A DNA stretch of 8,474 bases, from contig JBLIOL010000247.1 of NCBI GenBank assembly GCA_047639615.1, forward strand, positions 1 through 8,474, in the 5' to 3' direction. The notes under the pieces are model-generated. The model made no database searches. It had not been told where the DNA came from and was given only the letters and a program-made list of their open reading frames with translations. Of the stretch, positions 1 through 6,598 are shown piece after piece; position 1 is the stretch's first letter; every line of letters begins with the position of its first letter. Made by a program: the position numbers and the translations under genes. This DNA comes from CAYWNK01 sp047639615. GTDB lineage: Bacteria > Planctomycetota > UBA1135 > GCA-002686595.

Positions 1-1
1 A

Positions 2-1591
2 GATCAAGACACTTCCTGGGGAGCTTGGCAGGCCGAGCACCTGCTCAATCGCGCCGGGTTCGGTGCGCTCCCGCGCCAAGCTGAGCGCTGGGCGGAGAAG
101 GGCCAGGAGGCATTGGTGGACCACCTATTGGGTGTCAAGAATCCAGTGCTCTTCGACTGGGAGATGATCAAGATCGATCGGCGCGCGCTGGTGGATGCGA
201 CCCCTGAGGAGCGTCGCAAGGCCACGGGCCAGGTGCGCTCGGATGATCGCGACCAGCTGCAGGAGTTCGTGGGTTGGTGGCTGACGCGCATGGTGGATGG
301 GAAGGATCCCTTGGTGGAGCGCATGAGCCTGTTCTGGCACGGGCACTTCACCAGCTCGATTCGCACCGTGAAACGCGGTGGAGCGATGCTGCAGCAGAAC
401 GAGATCCAGCGCATGCATGCGCTCGGAAACTTCGGGAGCCTCTTGCGCGAGATGCTGCGCGACCCGGCCATGCTCGTCTATCTCGATAATGACGAGAACG
501 AGAAGGGCAAGCCCAACGAAAACCTGGCCCGCGAGGTGATGGAGCTCTTCACCCTGGGCGAGGGCAACTACTCCGAGCAGGACGTGGTCGAGGCCGCGCG
601 CGCACTCACCGGTTACGCCACCAGCGAGGGTGAGTTCCGCTTCCGCATGAAGATGCACGACTACGGTCGCAAGAGCATCCTTGGGATCAAGGGCAGGCAC
701 GACGCGGAGGATCTAGCGGAGATCCTGTTGGCCCAGCCGGCCTGTGCGGATTGGGTAGCACGCCGCATCGTGCGCTACTTGGAAGGCCTCGACCCTACGC
801 CCGAGCGCGCTGCCAAGTACGGCACCATCCTGCGGGATGCGGAGTACGAAGTGCGGCCGCTCCTGCGCGCGCTCTTTATGGACCCGGACTTCTACCGGGC
901 CGAAGTGGTGGGAGCCAAAGTGCTCTCCCCCGTGGATTTCGTGGTCGGTACGGCGCGGCGCCTCGGCATCGAAGTGCATCCGAAGGTTCTGGGCGTGGCC
1001 ACGGGCATCCTCGGGCAGAGCTTGCTGCAGCCGCCCAATGTGAAGGGTTGGGAGGGCGGCATGAGCTGGCTCTCCACCGCCACGCTTATGCAGCGCGGCA
1101 ACTTGGCGGGCGCGCTCTTGGGTGTGATCGATACCGACGACGTGCTCACGGACGAGGCGGCCATGGAAGCCCTCGACGACATGTCCATGCCGCCGGAGAT
1201 GGAAATGGAAGAGGGCGAGATGATGGCCATGGCCAACATCGAAGAGATGGCCGCCGAGTTGGAGTCCACAGGCACGAAGAGCACCTCCATGGGCAAGTTG
1301 CTCGTGACGCTGGAGCGCCGTGGCTATAAGCCGCGTATGCGCCTGTTGAAGGGCCTCGGCGATGTGGCCGCCGGCACCGACAAAGAAGTAGTCAGCGCCC
1401 TGTGCGATCGCTTGCTGGCCATCGACGCTCCCTCCGAGACGATCACCATGCTCGTGGGCATCTTGGCCCAGGAGCGCGCTGCCCTCAGTGTTGACGAGGG
1501 CCAGCTTCAGGACAAAGCCCGTGCCGGCGAGCGCATCCTGCGCCGCCTGGCCCACCTCATCCTTTCGCTGCCCGAAGCCCAACTGGGTTGA
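2..1591 (+). CDS. DUF1800 family protein, 5'-truncated by window edge
   Basis: The reading frame is already open at base 2 and reads WQAEHLLNRAGFG, the usual N-terminal signature of DUF1800 proteins, so the true start lies upstream; the TTG at 113 is internal. Other family hallmarks follow in order: FWHGHFTSS (about nt 332-358), NENLAREVMELFTLGEG (nt 515-565), the HDYGRKSILG segment (about nt 656-685) and QPPNVKGWEGG (about nt 1028-1060). The biochemical role of the family is unknown; members are common in Planctomycetota and are typically paired with an exported DUF1501 protein, as here, 3 nt downstream. A signal peptide, if present, is outside the window. After the conserved core comes an acidic methionine-rich stretch (nt 1181-1249, 8 Met in 23 codons) and then a helical, Leu/Arg-rich C-terminus of about 110 residues. 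I am sure of the family and cannot assign a reaction. Confidence 0.93.
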   Translation, partial: DQDTSWGAWQAEHLLNRAGFGALPRQAERWAEKGQEALVDHLLGVKNPVLFDWEMIKIDRRALVDATPEERRKATGQVRSDDRDQLQEFVGWWLTRMVDGKDPLVERMSLFWHGHFTSSIRTVKRGGAMLQQNEIQRMHALGNFGSLLREMLRDPAMLVYLDNDENEKGKPNENLAREVMELFTLGEGNYSEQDVVEAARALTGYATSEGEFRFRMKMHDYGRKSILGIKGRHDAEDLAEILLAQPACADWVARRIVRYLEGLDPTPERAAKYGTILRDAEYEVRPLLRALFMDPDFYRAEVVGAKVLSPVDFVVGTARRLGIEVHPKVLGVATGILGQSLLQPPNVKGWEGGMSWLSTATLMQRGNLAGALLGVIDTDDVLTDEAAMEALDDMSMPPEMEMEEGEMMAMANIEEMAAELESTGTKSTSMGKLLVTLERRGYKPRMRLLKGLGDVAAGTDKEVVSALCDRLLAIDAPSETITMLVGILAQERAALSVDEGQLQDKARAGERILRRLAHLILSLPEAQLG

Positions 1592-1594
1592 GCC

Positions 1595-2830
1595 ATGAAG
1601 CACCACCACCAACCCCTCGATCGTCGCTCCTTCCTCATGGGCAGCGGCGCCCTAGCTGCGAGCATGAGCGCGCCCAGCCTGGCCCTCGCCGGCGCAGGCG
1701 GAGACCCTGGCGGAACGCTCGTGCTGCTGCAGCTAAGCGGCGGCAACGACGGACTCTCCATGATCGTGCCTCACGGTGATGACAACTATCACTCGGCGCG
1801 CAAGAAGACGCGCCACCGCGCGGAGGGCGTGCTGCGTCTGGACGACTACCGCGGCTTGCACCCCAAGCTCACCAAGCTGCAGGGTCTTTGGGACAAGGGC
1901 GCCATGGCCATCGTCGAAGGCGTCGGCCATGAGGATTCCGTGCGCTCGCACTTCAAGGCGCTCGAGGTCTGGCACACGGCGCGCCGCACTGGGCGCTCTT
2001 CCGGCGAGGGCTGGCTCGGCCGCCTCGCTGCAGCCGAATGGTCCGCCAAGGCCGTGCCCGAGCGCGTGGTGCACTTGGGCAAGAAAGCTCCCTATTCCGT
2101 GTACTCCGCCGCGAACCCCACAGTGGCCCTTGAATCGCCGTCGAGCTATCGCTGGTTCGGTGATGCGGAGGAGGTCGGTGGTTACATGGAAGCCGGTCAA
2201 CTCACGGGCGAGGCATCCGGCGCTTCACGCCACGCGGGTCGCAACGCCGCACTGGGCAAAATCCGTGAAGTGCTAGAAGATGCCCAGATCTCCAGCGCGC
2301 GCATTCGCGCCGCAGCCCTGCGCTACCGCACCAGCATCGAGTACCCGCGCACGAGCCTCGGCGCGAGCTTGCGGGACGCTGCCTCCATCATCCACGGCGG
2401 CCTAGGCACGCGCGTGATCAGCGTCGAGCTCGGTGGCTTCGACACGCACGCCGATCAACGCCGATCCCACGACAAACTGATGGAGATCTTGGGCGACGCA
2501 CTCGGCGCCTTCCACGAGGACCTAGGGCGCAGCGGCGTGGGTCGCAAGACGACCGTGCTCGTGTTCAGCGAGTTTGGCCGCCGCGTGCAAGAAAACGGCT
2601 CCCAAGGCACGGACCACGGCAAGGCCGGCCCGTCCCTGGTTCTTGGCCACAACGTTAACGGCGGCCTCTACGGTCAGCACCCCTCCATGAGCGAGTTGAC
2701 CAAGGGCGGCGACCTAGGCTTCACCACCGACTTCCGCTCGCTCTACGCCACGGTGCTCGAACGCTCACTCGGTCTCGAACAAGAAGCCGTGCTTGGCGCA
2801 CGCTACCCGCTGCTTGGATTCCTGAGCTAG
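1595..2830 (+). CDS. DUF1501 family protein with Tat signal
   Basis: A 411-residue protein of the DUF1501 family, whose fold resembles the alkaline phosphatase/sulfatase superfamily but whose substrate is unknown. The N-terminus carries a twin-arginine export signal: DRRSFLMG at residues 9-16 followed by an Ala/Ser-rich hydrophobic stretch to about residue 35, so the protein should be exported folded to the periplasm or envelope. Family signatures are GGND (49-52), a VGHEDSVRSHF segment (110-120), GGFDTHADQ (280-288), SEFGRR (325-330) and GTDHG (338-342), where His and Asp residues would suit metal binding. Length is normal and the gene looks intact. The ATG lies 3 nt after the DUF1800 stop with no clear Shine-Dalgarno sequence, so translation is probably coupled and the two form an operon. 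No U-tracted hairpin follows the stop; the next gene converges after 36 bp. Confidence 0.95.
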   Translation: MKHHHQPLDRRSFLMGSGALAASMSAPSLALAGAGGDPGGTLVLLQLSGGNDGLSMIVPHGDDNYHSARKKTRHRAEGVLRLDDYRGLHPKLTKLQGLWDKGAMAIVEGVGHEDSVRSHFKALEVWHTARRTGRSSGEGWLGRLAAAEWSAKAVPERVVHLGKKAPYSVYSAANPTVALESPSSYRWFGDAEEVGGYMEAGQLTGEASGASRHAGRNAALGKIREVLEDAQISSARIRAAALRYRTSIEYPRTSLGASLRDAASIIHGGLGTRVISVELGGFDTHADQRRSHDKLMEILGDALGAFHEDLGRSGVGRKTTVLVFSEFGRRVQENGSQGTDHGKAGPSLVLGHNVNGGLYGQHPSMSELTKGGDLGFTTDFRSLYATVLERSLGLEQEAVLGARYPLLGFLS

Positions 2831-2866
2831 CGCTTGGTGGATTTGTCCTGGCTCAGTACCACTAAA

Positions 2867-3289
2867 TCAGGCCGCGCCGAGGCGCGCGTGCAGGCGCAGG
2901 ATGGCTTGGCGGTCGTACTCGAGGCCGAGGCTGGGGTAGGCGCTTTCGAAGCCGGTCCAGCGGTGATCCTTCCAGTGTTCGGCGAGGCGGGCGGGGTCTG
3001 GGTCGGAGAGGCAGCGTAGGCCGTAGTTCCATTCGACTATGTGTTCGTCGCCCAGTTGCCATTGGATGGCCATGTCTAGGTCGAGGGGCTTGCCGGGGGG
3101 GTCGAGGCCGATGTCGACGCGGGCATGGTGGCGGATGGCCGTTTCGAGTTTCTCGCCGAAGCCAAGCGTCGATTGCATGGGGCCCCAGAAAGGGTCGATG
3201 CCCATGTCCGGCTTGAGCAGCAGGTACTCGGGTTGGTCGCCTTCGAAGCGGTAAAGGAATACCTTGATGCGGTGGAGGAGCTCGGTCAT
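2867..3289 (-). CDS. Nudix-fold protein with degenerate Nudix box
   Basis: A 140-residue protein that reads like a Nudix hydrolase domain: a first strand VFLYRF (10-15), LLLKPD (23-28), PFWGPMQSTLGFGEKLETA (33-51) and a helix ending in DIGL (59-62). When 45-62 is aligned to the canonical box (GxxxxxExxxxxxxREUxEExGU), the Gly and first acidic positions fit. The catalytic R-E and E-E positions, however, read His-His and Val-Asp (HHARVD, 54-59), so most of the Mg2+-binding glutamates are missing. It may be catalytically inactive, or may bind or hydrolyse a nucleotide in another way. The C-terminal part (WNYGLRCLSDPDPARLAEHW) has the Trp-rich, late-helix look of a Nudix domain with no second domain. 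The ATG at 3289 has no obvious Shine-Dalgarno sequence. It is a single gene, convergent with DUF1501 and divergent from folC. Confidence is good that it is a real gene and moderate for the fold. Confidence 0.75.
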   Translation of the reverse strand: MTELLHRIKVFLYRFEGDQPEYLLLKPDMGIDPFWGPMQSTLGFGEKLETAIRHHARVDIGLDPPGKPLDLDMAIQWQLGDEHIVEWNYGLRCLSDPDPARLAEHWKDHRWTGFESAYPSLGLEYDRQAILRLHARLGAA

Positions 3290-3425
3290 AGGGCAGACGT
3301 TGGGGGTTGAGTAGGAGCCGGCAAAGGGGCAAGAACCGAATCCATAGACAACTATCGGGTGGCTTAGATCTGTAACCTTGGGCAGCTTGTTCTTCTCGGC
3401 CTACTTCTCGTAAAGAGACCCACGG
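3290..3425. promoter_or_regulatory. Divergent intergenic region, Nudix-like gene / folC
   Basis: This 136-bp gap separates two genes that point away from each other, so promoters for both should lie here. I cannot place a convincing sigma70-type -35/-10 pair on either strand. The best + strand guess is TTGTTC (3387-3392) with TAAAGA (3411-3416) at 18 bp, a poor -10 that would leave almost no leader before the ATG at 3426. AAAGAG at 3412-3417 could instead serve as a weak ribosome binding site for folC. A short bulged dyad (CCG...ATAG-ACAA-CTAT-CGG, 3336-3358) is present but weak. The regulatory role rests on gene orientation. Confidence 0.4.
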
Positions 3426-4730
3426 ATGGTTCGCGACCCCCAACCCCTCTCTCCCCGGCTGGCTGCGGCCGTGCAGCGACTCGATGCGCGCATCGACTGG
3501 GAGAAGCGCCGGCGGCGGGATGTGATGCGCGTGGATGTGGGGCCGGCGCGGGACCTGCTCGATCGGGCGGGCGCGCCTGATCGCAAGCTGCGTGTAATTC
3601 ACTTCGCGGGTACGAAGGGCAAGGGGTCGTGCGCCTTGCGCGTGGCCGAGGGATTGACCAATGCGGGTCGTTCGGTAGGCATATTCGCTTCGCCGCATGT
3701 GGAGCGCGTGACCGAGCGCGTGCGCCTCGGGCGCGAGGAGATCGGGGATGATGCGCTGGCCGGCGGGCTGGAGCGTGCTCTGGAATTGCAGCAAGCGGCC
3801 GAGGCGGAGGACACGCCGGGTGGGCGCGCGAGTTGGTTTGATCTCATCACCGTCGGAGCGATTCTCTGTATGGCGCAGGCGGGTGTGGAGTGGGCGCTTC
3901 TCGAAGTGGGATTGGGCGGACGCTTGGACTCGACCAATGCGGCGGATGGGGAGCTGGCGGTGATCACCAGTATCGATCTGGAGCACACGGAAATCCTCGG
4001 ATCCACGCGCTCGGCGATCGCTGGAGAGAAGGCCGGTGTGCTGCGCGCGGGTCGGCCCTTCGTGTGCGGTGTGGCGCAGAGGCCGGAGCTGAGTGGGCTC
4101 GAGGACGCCTGGTCGGTGCTGGATGGGCGCGCGCGGGAGCTTGGCTGCGCGCTGCATTGGGTTGCGCCGGAAGTGACCGTAGCGGCCACAAATCGCGCGA
4201 TTGCGGCCGAAGTGTTGAATGTGCTCGGTGCGGCAGGGGAGCTCGATCAAGAGCGGCGGCCGATGGCTGGCTCGCTCCTGGCTGAGGGACCGGGTTGGCG
4301 TCTACCTGGGCGCTTGGAACGCTTCCACTGTGGCGAAGTACCGGTGGTGATCGACGGTGCGCATGTGGCTTCGAGCGTGGAGCGTTTGCTGCAGGATTTG
4401 GCCCGGGACGAGTCTCTTTCTGGGCCGTGTGTGGTGGTGCTTGCCTTGGCTGGTGACAAACCAACTGGAAGCCTGCTCAAGACGCTGGTGGCCAAGGTCG
4501 ATAGTTGCATTTGCACTTCTGTGGCGAGTGGCATCCATCGTGACGCTGACGACCTTGCGGCCCTGGCCGCTCAGGTGGGATTGGACGCGCTGGCGGTCTC
4601 GCACCCTGGAGACGCGGTTGCCGAGGCTTGTACTCGTGTCGCGTCAGGTGGTTGGGTCCTCGTAACGGGCTCGCTCTACCTGGCCGGTGCAGTGCGCAAG
4701 GATCTCTCTCCCGACGCCGACCCCGCTTGA
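3426..4730 (+). CDS. folC: Folylpolyglutamate synthase / dihydrofolate synthase
   Basis: A 434-residue Mur-ligase-superfamily enzyme of the cytosol that adds glutamate to folates in an ATP-dependent reaction (and, in bifunctional members, also to dihydropteroate). The P-loop is HFAGTKGKGS (59-68), followed by the family block SVGIFASPHVERVTERVRL (83-101). The central segment has LLEVGLGGRLDSTNA (158-172), then DLEHTEILG (184-192) and GEKAGVLRAGRP (200-211), where K202 matches the lysine carbamylated in homologues. The linker reads PGRLERF (294-300), and the C-terminal domain has VIDGAHV (308-314), LAGDKP (341-346) and VLVTGSLYLAGAVR (411-424). The usual DGAHN is DGAHV here, a departure at a normally conserved Asn. 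Length is typical. No folP or accD neighbours are visible, so whether it is mono- or bifunctional is open. The start ATG is preceded by a weak AAAGAG at 8-nt spacing; a small unknown gene follows after 4 nt. Confidence 0.95.
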   Translation: MVRDPQPLSPRLAAAVQRLDARIDWEKRRRRDVMRVDVGPARDLLDRAGAPDRKLRVIHFAGTKGKGSCALRVAEGLTNAGRSVGIFASPHVERVTERVRLGREEIGDDALAGGLERALELQQAAEAEDTPGGRASWFDLITVGAILCMAQAGVEWALLEVGLGGRLDSTNAADGELAVITSIDLEHTEILGSTRSAIAGEKAGVLRAGRPFVCGVAQRPELSGLEDAWSVLDGRARELGCALHWVAPEVTVAATNRAIAAEVLNVLGAAGELDQERRPMAGSLLAEGPGWRLPGRLERFHCGEVPVVIDGAHVASSVERLLQDLARDESLSGPCVVVLALAGDKPTGSLLKTLVAKVDSCICTSVASGIHRDADDLAALAAQVGLDALAVSHPGDAVAEACTRVASGGWVLVTGSLYLAGAVRKDLSPDADPA

Positions 4731-4734
4731 ACGT

Positions 4735-5244
4735 ATGTTGACCCTCTGCACGGACCTGTTCCTCACCGAAGCCTTCTTGATCAAGGGCAATGTGGAGGGC
4801 AAATACACACGCCTCTCCAAGTTGATGGACGGGCATGAGCGCACCTTTCTGAAGGTCCGGGACGCGACGCTGATCGATTTGAATTCGCGCGATCGCATCA
4901 AGACGCCGCTGCTGCACATGAATATGGATCAGGTGCTCATGGCCCATGAATACCTCGATGAGGCGGGCGACGAGACGCGTGCGGAGTTGGCCCGCGAGCA
5001 GAAGAATGACCTGCAGAAGGTGCGCGTGTTCTACACGGGCGGCCTCAACATCGAGCTCTGTGGCGATATTCGCCCGCAGGCCTATGAGTCCACGGACGCC
5101 GCTACGCAGCGCTACTTCGTCATGCGCAACCCGGACCTGCGTGGCTTCAAGCATCACGGCGATGAGGAGCTCAAGGCGCTCCTGAACCTGCCCTACGTGA
5201 TCCTCAACAAAGATCGCCTCTCCTACGTCTACGACTTCAATTAG
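4735..5244 (+). CDS. Conserved-looking protein of unknown function
   Basis: A 169-residue soluble protein with no signal peptide or membrane segment. I chose the ATG at 4735 (MLTLCTDLFLTEAF) because it lies 4 nt after the folC stop; a GTG at 4687 would add 16 residues inside the folC coding region. The first half (FLIKGNVEGKYTRLSKLMDG, then RTFLKVRDATLIDL, up to HMNMDQVLMAHE) resembles the short domain in many small bacterial proteins with an 'RLSDLLN...RFLPLTDA' pattern, which I recall as a DUF (possibly DUF6812) but cannot verify. The middle is charged and helical (LDEAGDETRAELAREQKNDLQK); the end is probably beta (VRVFYTGGLNIELCGDI, YVILNKDRLSYVYDF). No catalytic motif is evident. Tight spacing to folC suggests co-transcription, but nothing links it to folate metabolism. 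It is a real gene by length, context and protein-like composition; its function is unknown. Confidence 0.75.
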   Translation: MLTLCTDLFLTEAFLIKGNVEGKYTRLSKLMDGHERTFLKVRDATLIDLNSRDRIKTPLLHMNMDQVLMAHEYLDEAGDETRAELAREQKNDLQKVRVFYTGGLNIELCGDIRPQAYESTDAATQRYFVMRNPDLRGFKHHGDEELKALLNLPYVILNKDRLSYVYDFN

Positions 5245-5266
5245 TCGCTAGTGCGCGTGCTGGCGT

Positions 5267-5270
5267 AGGA
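5267..5270 (+). promoter_or_regulatory. Shine-Dalgarno-like AGGA before the beta-propeller gene
   Basis: AGGA sits 7 nt before the ATG at 5278, a normal spacing. An in-frame TAG at 5266-5268 overlaps it, so no upstream start is possible and this supports 5278 as the start. It is the only clearly canonical ribosome binding site I see among the genes in this window. Confidence 0.5.
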
Positions 5271-5277
5271 TCGGGGC

Positions 5278-6540
5278 ATGTTGGCCCTCTCCGCGCTTGT
5301 GTTGGCTTCTTCGTGTTTGGCGTCCGCTCCCCAGGAGCCGCCCGTTCCACAGGACGTACCGTGGCCGGACTATCGCGGCCCTGGTAAGGACGGGCAGGTG
5401 GCGGGTGTTGAGCTTGCTCTGACCTGGAACGAGGAGCACAACGTCGCTTGGAAAGTTCCCGTGCAAGGGCGCGGGTGGTCGTCGCCGGTGGTGGCCGAGG
5501 GGCGCGTGTGGTTGACCAGTGCGGATGCCGACGGCACTCGGCTCTCGGTGTTGGCCTACGACCTGGCTAGCGGCGAGCCATTGGTGGAGCGCGTGCTCTT
5601 TGAAGTGGCCGCGCCCGAGCCGGTGAACAAGCTCAATAGCTATGCCTCGCCTTCGCCGGTGGTGGGTCCGGGTCGGGTCTACGTGCACTTTGGAACCTAT
5701 GGCACGGCCTGCTTGGAGGCTGCTACTGGTAAGACCCTGTGGAAGCGCGAGGATCTGCACTGCGATCACATGGAAGGGCCTGGATCCTCGCCGTTCTTGA
5801 TGGAGGAGCGTTTGATCCTGACCATGGATGGCGGCGACACGCAGAGTTTGCTGGCCTTGGACTTGGTCAGCGGCAAGACCCTCTGGAGTACGACCCGTAG
5901 TGCGGCCTTGGCAGACCTAACACCCGACTTTCGCAAGGCCTACCACACGCCGATTGTGATCGAGGTGGAGGGCGAGCAGCAGCTGCTTAGCTCAGGTGCG
6001 CAGGCTACCTACGGCTACGATCCGGCCGACGGTAAGGAACTCTGGCGTGTGCGTTTCGCTGGCTTCTCCATGGCCTCACGCACCAGCGTCTACAAGGACC
6101 GCATCATCGTCAACACGGGCTTCATGCGCCCGGAATTGTGGTGCGTGCGCCTGGGCGGCACGGGGGATGTGAGCGCGAGTCACGTGCTCTGGCGCAATAC
6201 GCGCGGCGCTCCGACCATGGCCTCCAATGTGATCGTGGAGGGCCGCTTGTTTCAGGTGAGCGATCGCGGCATGGCCTCGTGCATCGATCTGGAGACGGGC
6301 AAGACCCTGTGGCAGGAACGCCTCGGTGCGGACCACTGCGCCTCGCCGATTCACTGCGAGGGCCGGATCTACTTCTTCGATCGCGACGGCGGTACAACGG
6401 TGATCAAGGCCGGAGCTGAATTCGAAGTACTGGCCGAATCGCGCCTGGATGCGGGCTTCATGGCCTCGCCGGCGGTGGCGGGCAATGCGCTCATCCTGCG
6501 CACGGAAACGCACCTCTACCGCATCGAAGAGTCCGACTAG
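5278..6540 (+). CDS. Secreted PQQ-like beta-propeller repeat protein
   Basis: A 420-residue protein with an N-terminal hydrophobic segment (residues 1-17, LALSALVLASSCLASA) that looks like a Sec signal peptide. It lacks a basic n-region, and C13 is preceded by ASS, so a lipoprotein is possible but weak. The mature part opens with WPDYRGPGKDGQV (29-41), the usual opening of planctomycete PQQ-like propellers. Propeller-blade motifs of the form (D/S/T)GKxLW recur at ATGKTLW (149-155), VSGKTLW (197-203), ADGKELW (250-256) and ETGKTLW (339-345), interspersed with SSPVV, ASPSPVV and ASPAV strands. Such domains are often structural or protein-binding; no PQQ-dehydrogenase catalytic domain is attached, so I would not call it a dehydrogenase. 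It starts 33 bp after the preceding gene on the same strand, possibly in one transcript, and ends convergent with rsgA. Intact, with a normal length for a single-propeller protein. Confidence 0.9.
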   Translation: MLALSALVLASSCLASAPQEPPVPQDVPWPDYRGPGKDGQVAGVELALTWNEEHNVAWKVPVQGRGWSSPVVAEGRVWLTSADADGTRLSVLAYDLASGEPLVERVLFEVAAPEPVNKLNSYASPSPVVGPGRVYVHFGTYGTACLEAATGKTLWKREDLHCDHMEGPGSSPFLMEERLILTMDGGDTQSLLALDLVSGKTLWSTTRSAALADLTPDFRKAYHTPIVIEVEGEQQLLSSGAQATYGYDPADGKELWRVRFAGFSMASRTSVYKDRIIVNTGFMRPELWCVRLGGTGDVSASHVLWRNTRGAPTMASNVIVEGRLFQVSDRGMASCIDLETGKTLWQERLGADHCASPIHCEGRIYFFDRDGGTTVIKAGAEFEVLAESRLDAGFMASPAVAGNALILRTETHLYRIEESD

Positions 6541-6545
6541 TCCTG

Positions 6546-6597
6546 CGAATTCGGACGCATGGAGCCGGTTGTGCCTGACCCCATGCGCCCGAACTCG
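6546..6597. repeat. Long imperfect palindrome, REP-like, at a convergent gene junction
   Basis: The left arm CGAATTCGGACGCATGG (6546-6562) and right arm CCATGCGCCCGAACTCG (6581-6597) are inverted repeats matching at 15 of 17 positions. The two differences are A/C mismatches in + strand RNA but G-U wobbles in - strand RNA, so the rsgA-direction transcript can fold a fully paired 17-bp stem. The 18-nt loop region contains GGTTGTGCCTGACC. The GTGCCTGACCCC core resembles a palindromic intergenic repeat I recall from many environmental bacterial genomes, hence the REP-like call. The element sits between the propeller stop (6540) and the rsgA stop (6599). There is no U-tract on either side, so it is not a classic intrinsic terminator, though it could still stabilise 3' ends or block transcription. 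Confidence 0.65.
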
Positions 6598-6598
6598 T

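Noticed and set aside
113..115. TTG at 113 as the start of the DUF1800 gene
   Set aside because: The same frame upstream to base 2 encodes the conserved WQAEHLLNRAGFG signature, so the gene begins before the window.
713..1612. A 299-codon - strand open frame opposite the DUF1800 gene
   Set aside because: His/Gly/Ala-rich composition with no domain; the + strand frame carries the conserved DUF1800 signatures.
2831..2866. A possible terminator between DUF1501 and the Nudix-like gene (GATTT...AAATC)
   Set aside because: A 5-bp AT-rich stem with a loop of about 19 nt and no U-tract does not make an intrinsic terminator.
3336..3358. Bulged dyad CCG...ATAG-ACAA-CTAT-CGG as an operator or hairpin between the Nudix-like gene and folC
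   Set aside because: The stem is only 4 bp plus 3 bp beyond a 5-nt bulge, which is expected by chance in a region of this size.
2862..4250. A 462-codon open frame on the - strand overlapping the Nudix-like gene and antisense to folC
   Set aside because: Its product is Arg/Pro/His-rich with no recognisable motif, while folC on the other strand has every family motif. It is a by-product of high-GC codon use.
4687..4734. GTG at 4687 as the start of the gene behind folC
   Set aside because: It would encode 16 residues inside the folC C-terminus with no ribosome binding site; the ATG at 4735 directly follows the folC stop.
5278..6540. Annotating the propeller protein as a PQQ-dependent dehydrogenase
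   Set aside because: It has repeated GKxLW blades and a signal peptide, but I see no dehydrogenase active-site signature, and its 420 residues are short for those enzymes.
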